Shown here piece by piece: positions 15,441 to 21,064 of a stretch of DNA of 21,064 nucleotides. The DNA is taken from the NCBI GenBank assembly GCA_937919295.1, contig CALFRX010000125.1:1-21064 (forward strand), in the 5' to 3' direction. The notes beneath the pieces are model-generated. The model ran no database searches and had not been told where the DNA came from. It worked only from the letters and a program-made list of their open reading frames with translations. The stretch is from an uncultured Peptococcaceae bacterium. Its GTDB lineage: Bacteria; Bacillota; Dehalobacteriia; UBA7702. How positions within the stretch are numbered: position 1 is the first letter of the stretch; the number at the start of each line of letters is the position of its first letter. Made by a program: the position numbers and the translations under genes.

Positions 15441-15995
15441 ATGGACGATTCGTCGAAATCTCGGGATGCGATTTTGGAATTCATCAATGATTATCCTGTC
15501 TGCGAATATTTCTTTCTGAAAACAAGTGAATTGACTTTAACCCCGGCAGTAAAACTTCTTGCCCAGCAGGACGCCGCGGCTTACGGTGAGCGCAGAAACA
15601 TACCAACCGCGCCGGACTCCTTTGAAGAATGCAAGGCGATCATGGAGCAATACAGCGACGCCTTTCTTTTCGATGCTGTCTACGAAGTGGACGACGCTTA
15701 TGATATAGATCGCTGCAAAGAGGTCAGAAAAGAACATGCCGCCCTCATTCACGCCGTAAGCGACGAATTTCGGCAGCGGTTTGGCAAGATATTGACGCTT
15801 TCCATCAGTTGCGATCTGTGTGAAGATTGTCCCTGTCCCCAAAAACCCTGCCGCTATCCGGAAAAACAGGCGCCGACCATGGACAGTTATGGGGTACAGA
15901 TCATGAAAACTCTCGCGGATCGTGATATCATGTATGATTACGGCATTCATATGGCAATCTATTTTACGTTGATACTATGGAACGGGGAGGCGTAA
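15441..15995 (+). CDS. DUF2284-like putative metal-binding protein with degenerate N-terminal site
   Basis: This 184-residue protein resembles DUF2284 proteins, whose function is unknown and which carry two cysteine clusters thought to bind metal or an iron-sulfur cluster. The C-terminal cluster is intact (SCDLCEDCPCPQKPCRYP), as is the following AYG-like segment TMDSYGVQIM and the YFTLIL end. In the N-terminal half, the place where the family has CxxC...YG...W.CPP reads AQQDAAAYGERRNIPTAP: position is kept (SFEECKAIMEQY follows as expected) but the cysteines are gone. ATG 15441 is chosen because GGGAGGT is just before it; an in-frame ATG at 15399 has no ribosome site and overlaps the possible promoter. 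It lies four bases before a second family member. Confidence 0.75.
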   Translation: MDDSSKSRDAILEFINDYPVCEYFFLKTSELTLTPAVKLLAQQDAAAYGERRNIPTAPDSFEECKAIMEQYSDAFLFDAVYEVDDAYDIDRCKEVRKEHAALIHAVSDEFRQRFGKILTLSISCDLCEDCPCPQKPCRYPEKQAPTMDSYGVQIMKTLADRDIMYDYGIHMAIYFTLILWNGEA

Positions 15996-15999
15996 TCTT

Positions 16000-16557
16000 T
16001 TGCATTATACAACGGAAATCAGAGAAGCAAGCATCAATGTTGACGATTTCATTAGCGATTTCGTCGATGTAGAGAAGTTTTTGGGATTTTGCAGACAATG
16101 TGAGAATTATAATGTGCGCTGGTCTTGTCCGCCTTATGATTTTGATCCCGTAACCTTTTGGCGGGAATACCACACATTGAAAATCATCGGCGTGAAAATC
16201 AGCTTTGACGAAGAAACCGCCGGGAAAAAAGTGAACCACGAAGACTGCGTGGCTCTTTACACCGACGTGTTAAAAAAGGAGAGTCTAAAGCTTTACCGCG
16301 CCTTGAAGAAGCAAGAAAAGGCGACAAAGGACAGTTGCCTGTTGAACCCCGGCTGCTGCCATCTTTGCGGCGATACCATTTGCGACAGAAGCAAGGGCGC
16401 CTGCCGCAAGCCTACGGGGCGCCGTTATTCCTTTGAATCTCTCGGTTGCGACGTCGGTAAAATCGCCAAAGAACTGCTCGGTTTTGACCTGCAATGGATC
16501 GAAAACGGTAAATTGCCGCCGTATCTTTGTCAGATTGGCGGTGTCCTTTACAAGTAA
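16000..16557 (+). CDS. DUF2284 putative metal-binding protein
   Basis: This 185-residue DUF2284 protein has both cysteine clusters: FCRQCENYNVRWSCPPYDF near residue 30 and CCHLCGDTICDRSKGACRKP near residue 120, followed by the typical RYSFESLGCDVGKIAKELLGFDL. It begins with TTG at 16000, nine bases after GGGGAGG, and four bases after the preceding paralogue, so the two are very probably co-translated. The biochemical role of the family is not known; the paired arrangement suggests that they could form a heterodimer in which only this subunit keeps the full metal site. It is followed by a strong terminator. Confidence 0.82.
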   Translation: MHYTTEIREASINVDDFISDFVDVEKFLGFCRQCENYNVRWSCPPYDFDPVTFWREYHTLKIIGVKISFDEETAGKKVNHEDCVALYTDVLKKESLKLYRALKKQEKATKDSCLLNPGCCHLCGDTICDRSKGACRKPTGRRYSFESLGCDVGKIAKELLGFDLQWIENGKLPPYLCQIGGVLYK

Positions 16558-16562
16558 AGTTT

Positions 16563-16595
16563 AAGTCCCAATGTCTTAAGGACATTGGGACTTTT
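16563..16595. terminator. Bidirectional terminator between DUF2284 and tetR
   Basis: A perfect 13-bp stem AAGTCCCAATGTC/GACATTGGGACTT with loop TTAAG lies between two convergent genes, followed by TTTT on the + strand. It starts five bases after the DUF2284 stop and ends directly before the tetR stop, so it can serve both. Confidence 0.85.
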
Positions 16596-16596
16596 G

Positions 16597-17166
16597 CTAT
16601 GCTTTGAGGAGGGGGAAGGCGGTGATTTCAAAATACTCCTCCACCACTTCGGGAGGGGCGGACAGCTCCGTTTTGAACCACCAGCGGACGACTTCCCCGA
16701 AGCTGGCGGTCAGATGATCTACAAACAGATCTTGCGGCAGTTGTAAGGCGTTTTGATTTGCCATGGGCAGCAGCTGTTCCGTGACCAGTTTCGTAAAGGG
16801 ACGGCGAAAATATTGCCAGAAAAGATCACTGCTTTCACAGGCGAAGATTTTACGCAGACGGGCTGCGTCATCCAGCAGGTGATAGAGTATATGGGTGAGC
16901 ATGATTTTGGCGCTTCTTTGGGAAACGGAAAAATCATGGCTGGCTTCGGCGGCCAGATCCGTGGCGAAAACGTGGTCGAAAAGATCGACGCACATTGCCT
17001 TTAAAAGGTCGTCTTTTGTTTCGAAATGGGCGTAGAAGGTGCTGCGCCCAATGTTTGCTTCTTCGATCAGGTCGCGGATCGTGATTTTATCGTAGCTCTT
17101 GCGGGAGAGCATTATCGTAAAGGCGTCGAAAATCGCCTTTCTTGTTTTTTGAATTCTTCTATCCAT
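16597..17166 (-). CDS. TetR/AcrR-family transcriptional regulator
   Basis: This 189-residue repressor has an N-terminal TetR helix-turn-helix (residues about 8-55: IFDAFTIMLSRKSYDKITI, DLIEEANIGRSTFYAHFETKDDLL) and a helical ligand-binding C-terminal part typical of the group with a TetR_C domain. It is divergent from an EamA-family exporter, and inverted half-sites CGGACA/TGTCCG flank that exporter's promoter, so it probably controls the exporter and itself. The start codon follows a 12-base near-duplication of ATGGATAGATAG that forms a three-codon upstream frame ending directly at the start. The ligand is unknown. Confidence 0.9.
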   Translation of the reverse strand: MDRRIQKTRKAIFDAFTIMLSRKSYDKITIRDLIEEANIGRSTFYAHFETKDDLLKAMCVDLFDHVFATDLAAEASHDFSVSQRSAKIMLTHILYHLLDDAARLRKIFACESSDLFWQYFRRPFTKLVTEQLLPMANQNALQLPQDLFVDHLTASFGEVVRWWFKTELSAPPEVVEEYFEITAFPLLKA

Positions 17167-17254
17167 CTATCTATCCATCTTACCATCCTATACGATTCTT
17201 TATGGACCTTTTTACAGTTTTGTCCCGTAGCGGACATTTCTGTTTCCTTGATTC

Positions 17255-17283
17255 TTGTTTTCTGCCTTTTGTTATCCTATGAT
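17255..17283 (+). promoter_or_regulatory. Promoter of the EamA transporter gene with flanking half-sites
   Basis: TTGTTT (17255-17260) and TATGAT (17278-17283) are 17 bases apart. CGGACA at 17231-17236 lies upstream of the -35 and TGTCCG at 17299-17304 lies just past the start site; extended by neighbours (AAATGTCCGCTA against AAAGTGTCCGTTA) they form inverted half-sites about 70 bases apart. They may be binding sites of the divergent TetR protein. Confidence 0.5.
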
Positions 17284-17359
17284 AGATATAGAACAAAGTG
17301 TCCGTTATTGTACTTATGATACACCGACAAGGCGGATTTGGCAAGGAAAAGGATGGAGC

Positions 17360-18238
17360 ATGACATTTTATCAGAAAGCCATTGGTTGCGCACTTGGGGC
17401 CGCTGCGCTGTACGCCCTCAACGCGCCCCTTGGCAAGTTGCTATTGCAGGATGTTCCCGCTGTGATTTTGGCGGGCTTATTCTACCTTGGTGCCGGGGTT
17501 GGTATTTTTTTGTTCTCTTTTGTCCTCCGCTTTTGCGGCTGTACCGAAGGTGAGGAACCGTTGGTCAGGGGCGATCTGCCTTATGTTTTAGCTATGATCG
17601 CCCTGGATATTGCCGCGCCCATTGCTCTGCTTTGGGGGCTTTCTCTGACCACGGCGGAAAACGCGGCGTTACTCAATAATTTTGAAATCGTAGCCACTGC
17701 TCTTTTTGCCTGTTTTCTCTTCGGCGAAAAGATTTCAAAACGGCTCAGCCTCGCCATCTTGTTCATTACCCTCTCCGGTATGCTGCTCTCCCTTGAAAAC
17801 CATGGCGGTTTTTCTTTCTCCACAGGTTCCCTGCTCATCCTTTTGGCCGCTTGTTTTTGGGGCTTGGAAAACAACTGCACCCGTAGGCTATCGGTGAAAA
17901 ACCCGTTGCAGATCGTGACGGTGAAAGGGCTTTGCAGCGGAACGGGCTCTTTGCTCATCGGTTTTTATCTTGGCCAGACGCTGCCTTCCTTTGCTTTTGT
18001 TATTCTATCCTTGGCGGCGGGCTTTTTCGTTTACGGACTTAGCATCTATTTTTACGTGTGCGCCCAACGCCATCTCGGCGCTGCGCGAACCAGTGTGTAC
18101 TATGCGATTTCTCCCTTTATCGGGGCATTTTTGGCTTTGCTTGTGTTTCAAGAGACGCCGCCGCCTTTGTTTCTGCCCGCCGCTACGATTATGGCGGTGG
18201 GAACGTATTTCGCTGTGAGTGATCGGCCACAGATATAA
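17360..18238 (+). CDS. EamA/DMT-superfamily transporter
   Basis: This 292-residue membrane protein has ten hydrophobic segments in two five-segment EamA repeats. The first repeat contains LNAPLGKLLLQDVPAVILAGL and the characteristic LTTAENAALLNNFEIVATALFACFLFGEKIS; the second has AACFWGLENNCTRRLS and GAARTSVYYAISPFIGAFLALLVFQE. Such proteins export amino acids, nucleosides or drugs; the substrate is not predictable. ATG 17360 is chosen because the purine-rich AAGGAAAAGGATGGAG precedes it and it gives a normal N-terminus; the open frame reaches upstream into the promoter. It is divergent from tetR and likely repressed by it. Confidence 0.9.
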   Translation: MTFYQKAIGCALGAAALYALNAPLGKLLLQDVPAVILAGLFYLGAGVGIFLFSFVLRFCGCTEGEEPLVRGDLPYVLAMIALDIAAPIALLWGLSLTTAENAALLNNFEIVATALFACFLFGEKISKRLSLAILFITLSGMLLSLENHGGFSFSTGSLLILLAACFWGLENNCTRRLSVKNPLQIVTVKGLCSGTGSLLIGFYLGQTLPSFAFVILSLAAGFFVYGLSIYFYVCAQRHLGAARTSVYYAISPFIGAFLALLVFQETPPPLFLPAATIMAVGTYFAVSDRPQI

Positions 18239-18244
18239 AATATG

Positions 18245-18271
18245 AAAAGCGGAGCTTTTCGCTCCGCTTTT
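18245..18271 (+). terminator. Terminator hairpin after the EamA gene
   Basis: AAAAGCGGAGC and GCTCCGCTTTT form a perfect 11-bp stem with loop TTTTC, seven bases after the transporter stop. The A and T ends make it usable from both strands, and the neighbouring gene is convergent. Confidence 0.8.
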
Positions 18272-18302
18272 AGGCTATCGATAAAGTTTAGGCGCAGTGT
18301 AC
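18271..18302 (+). repeat. Tail repeat downstream of the hairpin
   Basis: Directly after the hairpin is TAGGCTATCGATAAAG followed by TTTAGGCGCAGTGTAC. It matches the two internal arms of the 10.7-kb element: TAGGCCGTCGACAAAG at 10723 and, reversed, TAGGCTGTCGAGAAAG ending at 10847. Combined with the hairpin this is another copy of the same repeat family. Confidence 0.6.
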
Positions 18303-18347
18303 GCCGGGAACATCACCGTTGGGCCGTGTTTTGTGGAATACGGTTGC

Positions 18348-18977
18348 TCAATTCTCGGTCGCTGATTCTGCCGCCTGAGGCTGATTTTGTTGTTCTTTTT
18401 CGATGCGTTTTAGATAATCTTGAAATATCGGGGGATAAAAATCGCCGGCGATTTTCATGTTTTTCAGTTTTGTAAACTGTTCCTCGCTTTCCTTAAAATG
18501 ACCGGTGTAAAAAAGTTTAAGCCCTTTGAGGGTACCGATGTACATTTTATGGGTACCGCTGTTTTCGGCCTCTTTGAGAATGGGCTCTTCGATTTCCAGC
18601 CACTTGAGCGCCGCTTCCGGACGATCCGAAAGGCAAAGACCGATGATGTACTGGGTGATGAAGGTGAGGTGAATCTTTTTCGGCAGTTCCTTTGTTTTAA
18701 CCTGTTTTTTCAGGGCGTCCATCTGCGGCCATTGGTTTTGACTGATGTACGCCTGCATTTTCAGGGTGGCTAAAATATTCTTTTCTTTTTTATTGCTTGT
18801 TTTTTCGATTTTCTCATTGAGTAAACCGAGATAAGCATGGTAATCCTTGCGTTCCCAGGCCAGTTGAAGGGCGTCTTTCTCGACTTCCTGATACTTTTTC
18901 TTGCGAAATTGGCCGAAAATCAAAATACCCGCGCCGATGACGGCGGCAATGATGATATAGATCATTCCTTGGTCCAT
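18348..18977 (-). CDS. Membrane-anchored helical (TPR-like) protein of unknown function
   Basis: This 209-residue protein has one N-terminal membrane segment at about residues 5-23, then a basic patch (FRKKKYQEVEKDA) and an all-helical soluble region. Its repeated alternation of large and small residues (ALQLAWERKDYHAYLGLLNEK, LKLFYTGHFKESEEQFTKL) suggests tetratricopeptide-like repeats. The C-terminal tail is polar and rich in Gln and Glu. No characterised family is recognised. It overlaps the end of the cupin gene by 16 bases and is preceded by AAGGAG eight bases before the ATG, so the two form an operon. A scaffolding or protein-interaction role is only a guess. Confidence 0.75.
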   Translation of the reverse strand: MDQGMIYIIIAAVIGAGILIFGQFRKKKYQEVEKDALQLAWERKDYHAYLGLLNEKIEKTSNKKEKNILATLKMQAYISQNQWPQMDALKKQVKTKELPKKIHLTFITQYIIGLCLSDRPEAALKWLEIEEPILKEAENSGTHKMYIGTLKGLKLFYTGHFKESEEQFTKLKNMKIAGDFYPPIFQDYLKRIEKEQQNQPQAAESATEN

Positions 18978-19366
18978 TTTGGTGACTCCTTATAAAGCTC
19001 CCAGCCTGTTTCGGAAAAGGCGGGACTGACAATGCAGGAAACGAGGGCGTCGTCTCCTTTGCTGTGTGCGCTCTGCCAGGTTCCGCTGGAAATCAGGCAG
19101 TGGAGGTTTTGTTCGTCTAAGAGGACGCGTTCTTTCGCCTGCGGCTTCTCCCCCTGACCGCCTAAAGTGATTTCCAACGGGCCGCCACTGTGCAACAGCC
19201 ATAACTCTTCCCCCTGGAGGCGATGCCATTTCGCCGTTTCTCCCTCAGGCAGCAAGTAGTAGCTATGTGAGGCAAGGCCTGCTTCGGCCCGCCAGATTTC
19301 GGCGTAAAAACCGCCTTCTTCATGGGGGATCATGCCGTATCGCTTGATCCAATTTTCTTTATTCAT
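18962..19366 (-). CDS. Cupin-fold protein, DUF985 family
   Basis: This 134-residue protein matches the DUF985 cupin family: KRYGMIPHEEGGFYAEIWRA at the N-terminus, YYLLPEGETAKWHRLQGEELW in the first cupin motif, and GTWQSAHSKGDDALVSCIVSPAF toward the end. Members are single-domain beta barrels; some bind sugars or metals, but the function is not established. It is the first gene of a short leftward operon, overlapping the following anchored helical protein by 16 bases. AAAGGTGCCCC before ATG 19366 is a moderate ribosome site. An AT-rich gap separates it from the divergent DUF975 gene. Confidence 0.85.
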   Translation of the reverse strand: MNKENWIKRYGMIPHEEGGFYAEIWRAEAGLASHSYYLLPEGETAKWHRLQGEELWLLHSGGPLEITLGGQGEKPQAKERVLLDEQNLHCLISSGTWQSAHSKGDDALVSCIVSPAFSETGWELYKESPKWTKE

Positions 19367-19394
19367 TGGGGCACCTTTCTCCTCAATAAAATCT

Positions 19395-19431
19395 TTGACT
19401 TACGAAAAAAAATATACTATACTCAGTGTAG
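19395..19431 (+). promoter_or_regulatory. Promoter of the DUF975 gene with overlapping dyad
   Basis: TTGACT (19395-19400) and TATACT (19418-19423) are separated by 17 bases, each one base from consensus. A dyad, CTATACT-C-AGTGTAG (19417-19431, one mismatch), overlaps the -10 and could be an operator. The start site would lie about 45 bases before ATG 19474, which has a strong AAAGGAGGG. Confidence 0.7.
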
Positions 19432-19473
19432 CTATTATATTATAAAACAGTGAATTTTTAAAGGAGGGATTTT

Positions 19474-20187
19474 ATGCTTAACCATACTCGCGCAGAAATG
19501 AAAGCGGCGGCCAAAAGCGCTTTGGAGGGAAAATGGGGTGCTGTGATTGGCGCTTTGCTTTTGACGATGGTGGTTCCCGGTGCTGTTTTATGTATCGTCC
19601 TTATTCTGATGGGTACGATGGCAGGTCTTTGTATTGGTTACGACGCAATCGGCTCCGGCATCATCATTTGGATTTTATTTTACATTCTTGAATTCGCCTT
19701 TATTTTCTTTATTTTCGGTCCGCTGGTGATTGCTTATCAATTCTTTAACCTGCGTCTTGCCCGTGGCATGGACATCAAAGCAACCATGCCTTACCAGTGC
19801 TTTTCCGGAGAGAACTACGGACGTTTTACCCTGGCCTTTTTTATGCAAAGCCTTTTTACTTTCCTATGGGCGTTGCTCTTATACGTGCCGGGGATCATCA
19901 AAGCCCTTTCTTACTCGATGATGGGTTTCATTATGATGGATCGTCCTGAAACGAACTGGCAAAGCGCTCTCAATGAGAGCAAACAGATGATGGCCGGACA
20001 TAAGGCCGACCTTTTTGTCCTTGGCCTTTCCTTTATTCCCTGGCTGCTTTTGGTTTCCGTTACCTTCGGCATCGCCGGACTCTATGTTTATCCCTATATG
20101 TATACGACGATCGCCAATTTCTACCGCTCTCTGAAAGCAGAAAACATTGTCGCCGCCAAAGAAATTCCCAACGAATTTACTGTCTGA
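19474..20187 (+). CDS. DUF975 family integral membrane protein
   Basis: This 237-residue membrane protein has about five or six hydrophobic segments. It shows the DUF975 pattern: an N-terminal amphipathic lead (AEMKAAAKSALEGKWGAVI), then the conserved second half with YVPGIIKALSYSMMGFIMMDRPETNW, ALNESKQMMAGHKADLFVLGLSF and a final PYMYTTIANFYRSL. The family is common in Bacillota and has no established function. A clear promoter, strong ribosome site and a strong terminator on either side show that it is transcribed on its own. Confidence 0.88.
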   Translation: MLNHTRAEMKAAAKSALEGKWGAVIGALLLTMVVPGAVLCIVLILMGTMAGLCIGYDAIGSGIIIWILFYILEFAFIFFIFGPLVIAYQFFNLRLARGMDIKATMPYQCFSGENYGRFTLAFFMQSLFTFLWALLLYVPGIIKALSYSMMGFIMMDRPETNWQSALNESKQMMAGHKADLFVLGLSFIPWLLLVSVTFGIAGLYVYPYMYTTIANFYRSLKAENIVAAKEIPNEFTV

Positions 20188-20217
20188 CCTGAACGGCAGA
20201 TGATTGCACTTCAATAT

Positions 20218-20261
20218 GAAACGTACCTTAAAATGTGTTTTTGGGTACGTTTCTTTTTTTT
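20218..20261 (+). terminator. Rho-independent terminator after the DUF975 gene
   Basis: GAAACGTACC pairs perfectly with GGTACGTTTC across a loop of about 16 bases and is followed by eight T residues. It ends about 23 bases before the aroK start, so aroK needs its own promoter. Confidence 0.85.
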
Positions 20262-20269
20262 AACGGATA

Positions 20270-20278
20270 TGATATACT
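20270..20278 (+). promoter_or_regulatory. Extended -10 promoter directly before aroK
   Basis: TGATATACT is an extended -10 element (TGN followed by TATACT at 20273-20278). The expected start point, six to seven bases further on, coincides with the A of the aroK ATG (20285). No good -35 is seen; TTTCTT at 20250-20255 is weak. Confidence 0.5.
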
Positions 20279-20284
20279 GATGCC

Positions 20285-20776
20285 ATGAAAAATCTTTATC
20301 TCATCGGCATGATGGGCGCCGGAAAAACCAACATCGGCAAAATGGTCGCGCAAAAGACCCATCGCCGCTTCGTGGATATCGATGCTTTGATCGTAAAGCA
20401 TGCCGGTATGACCGTGGCGGAAATATTCAAACGGGAAGGGGAAAGCGGTTTCCGTTCCCGTGAGACCCGCGCCCTCCTTGCCCAGGCGAGAAAAAGGAAC
20501 CTGATTGTCTCCACCGGCGGCGGCGTGGTGGTTACGCCGGAGAATATTCGCCTAATGAAAAGAAGTGGCACGGTTATTTGGCTGAAACGAGACTTACATA
20601 CGATTATCGCCAATCCCCGGATTCGGCGCCGGCCCCTTTTGGCCAAAAACGAAAATGCTATCTTCGATCTCATGCAGGTGCGGGAACCGCTCTACAAAAA
20701 GGCCTGTCATTTTGTGGTGTATAACGACGGAAATCGGCAAAAAACTGTCGATGAAATTTTACGAATCGTCAAATAA
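20285..20776 (+). CDS. aroK: Shikimate kinase
   Basis: This 163-residue enzyme phosphorylates shikimate at the 3-hydroxyl with ATP in the aromatic amino acid pathway. It has Walker A GMMGAGKT (8-15), the shikimate-binding aspartate in VDIDALI, arginines in FRSRETR (57, 59), the STGGGVV loop (76-82), the lid region RRRPLL and the late REPLY (Arg133). Length is normal. The start is fixed by the P-loop's first strand (MKNLYLIGMMGAGKT). There is no recognisable ribosome site, and the nearest -10 suggests a leaderless message. Other aromatic-pathway genes are not next to it. Naming as aroK or aroL is not resolvable by sequence. Confidence 0.94.
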   Translation: MKNLYLIGMMGAGKTNIGKMVAQKTHRRFVDIDALIVKHAGMTVAEIFKREGESGFRSRETRALLAQARKRNLIVSTGGGVVVTPENIRLMKRSGTVIWLKRDLHTIIANPRIRRRPLLAKNENAIFDLMQVREPLYKKACHFVVYNDGNRQKTVDEILRIVK

Positions 20777-20817
20777 CGTATTTTTTCGATCTTTTTTTCA
20801 TATAAATAGCCGAGGTG

Positions 20818-21064
20818 ATGGCTTTGGATGTGGATGAAAGCCTTTATGCGCTGGTCGCCCGGTATTTTTTGAAACCAAAGGAAAAGATCGGCGCAAATAC
20901 GAGATTTAAGAAGGATCTTAAAGCGGATTCACTGGATTTTCTTGAATTTGTCCTGCTGGTAGAAGAAGGGTATCGCTGTCCCCTCGACGATGAATCGTTA
21001 TCTTCGGTGGTAACGGTGGGACAATTTTCGCAATTGCTGGAAATGAGTATCACCAAGAATTCTT
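20818..21064 (+). CDS. Acyl carrier protein (partial, 3' end off window)
   Basis: The first 82 codons of an acyl carrier-like protein are visible and the frame is open to the window's end. The phosphopantetheine attachment motif is present as ADSLDFLEFVLLVEE, where the serine would carry the prosthetic group. Residues before it (YALVARYFLKPKEKIGANTRFKKDLK) match helix 1 and loop of the family. The protein is already near full length for an ACP. ATG 20818 directly abuts GAGGTG; TTG at 20824, six bases after it, is an equally good start. It follows aroK by 41 bases, with T-rich DNA between. It differs from housekeeping AcpP (no GADSLDTVEL), so it may serve a specialised pathway to the right of the window. 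Confidence 0.8.
   Translation, partial: MALDVDESLYALVARYFLKPKEKIGANTRFKKDLKADSLDFLEFVLLVEEGYRCPLDDESLSSVVTVGQFSQLLEMSITKNS

Noticed and set aside
1..21064. tRNA, rRNA or transposase genes
   Set aside because: No cloverleaf, rRNA-like sequence or transposase motif was recognised on either strand; this was by eye, and tRNAscan-SE or Infernal would be decisive.

Overview
The window is about 21 kb of densely packed bacterial DNA with Shine-Dalgarno-led genes, sigma-A-type promoters and balanced base composition. The gene families point to an anaerobic member of the Bacillota: a CobA-HemD fusion, a YtrA-type GntR/ABC module, a short-chain chromate transporter pair, HtrA with an N-terminal anchor, DUF2284 and DUF975 proteins. 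I cannot place it below phylum; Clostridia or Negativicutes fit best.

Bases 1-8602 (+ strand) hold a tetrapyrrole/corrinoid operon: the end of cobB/cbiA, then hemA, a precorrin-2 dehydrogenase, hemC, a cobA-hemD fusion, hemB, hemL, cbiL and cbiF. Genes touch or overlap. Together they take glutamyl-tRNA through 5-aminolevulinate, porphobilinogen and uroporphyrinogen III to precorrin-2/sirohydrochlorin and into the corrin ring. No hemE or later haem genes are present here, so the operon looks aimed at cobalamin (and siroheme). Two genes are damaged as read: hemB lacks about 17 bases and is frameshifted, and cobB has an in-frame stop at the left edge.

Bases 8653-10671 hold a terminator, then a self-contained GntR-ABC ATPase-permease operon with a good promoter and a 12-bp palindrome at its start. 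A 227-bp hairpin-ended inverted-repeat element fills the convergent gap (10696-10922).

Bases 10948-13614 (- strand) are a four-gene operon, read right to left: a double zinc-ribbon membrane protein, two half-size ChrA transporters and a diacylglycerol-kinase-like lipid kinase. Divergent from it is an HtrA-like membrane-anchored serine protease (13844-15202) with tandem promoters.

Bases 15203-18347 hold two adjacent DUF2284 metal-binding paralogues, one with a degenerate N-terminal cysteine site, then a divergent TetR regulator/EamA exporter pair. Bases 18348-19366 (- strand) hold a cupin and an anchored helical-repeat protein. Bases 19474-21064 (+ strand) hold a DUF975 membrane protein, shikimate kinase (apparently leaderless) and the start of an acyl carrier protein that runs off the window.

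A short repeat made of a hairpin plus a tail resembling AGRCTGTCGACAAAG occurs at three intergenic sites (10.7, 15.3 and 18.25 kb). No tRNA, rRNA, CRISPR array or transposase gene was seen, and no gene-free stretch exceeds 300 bases.
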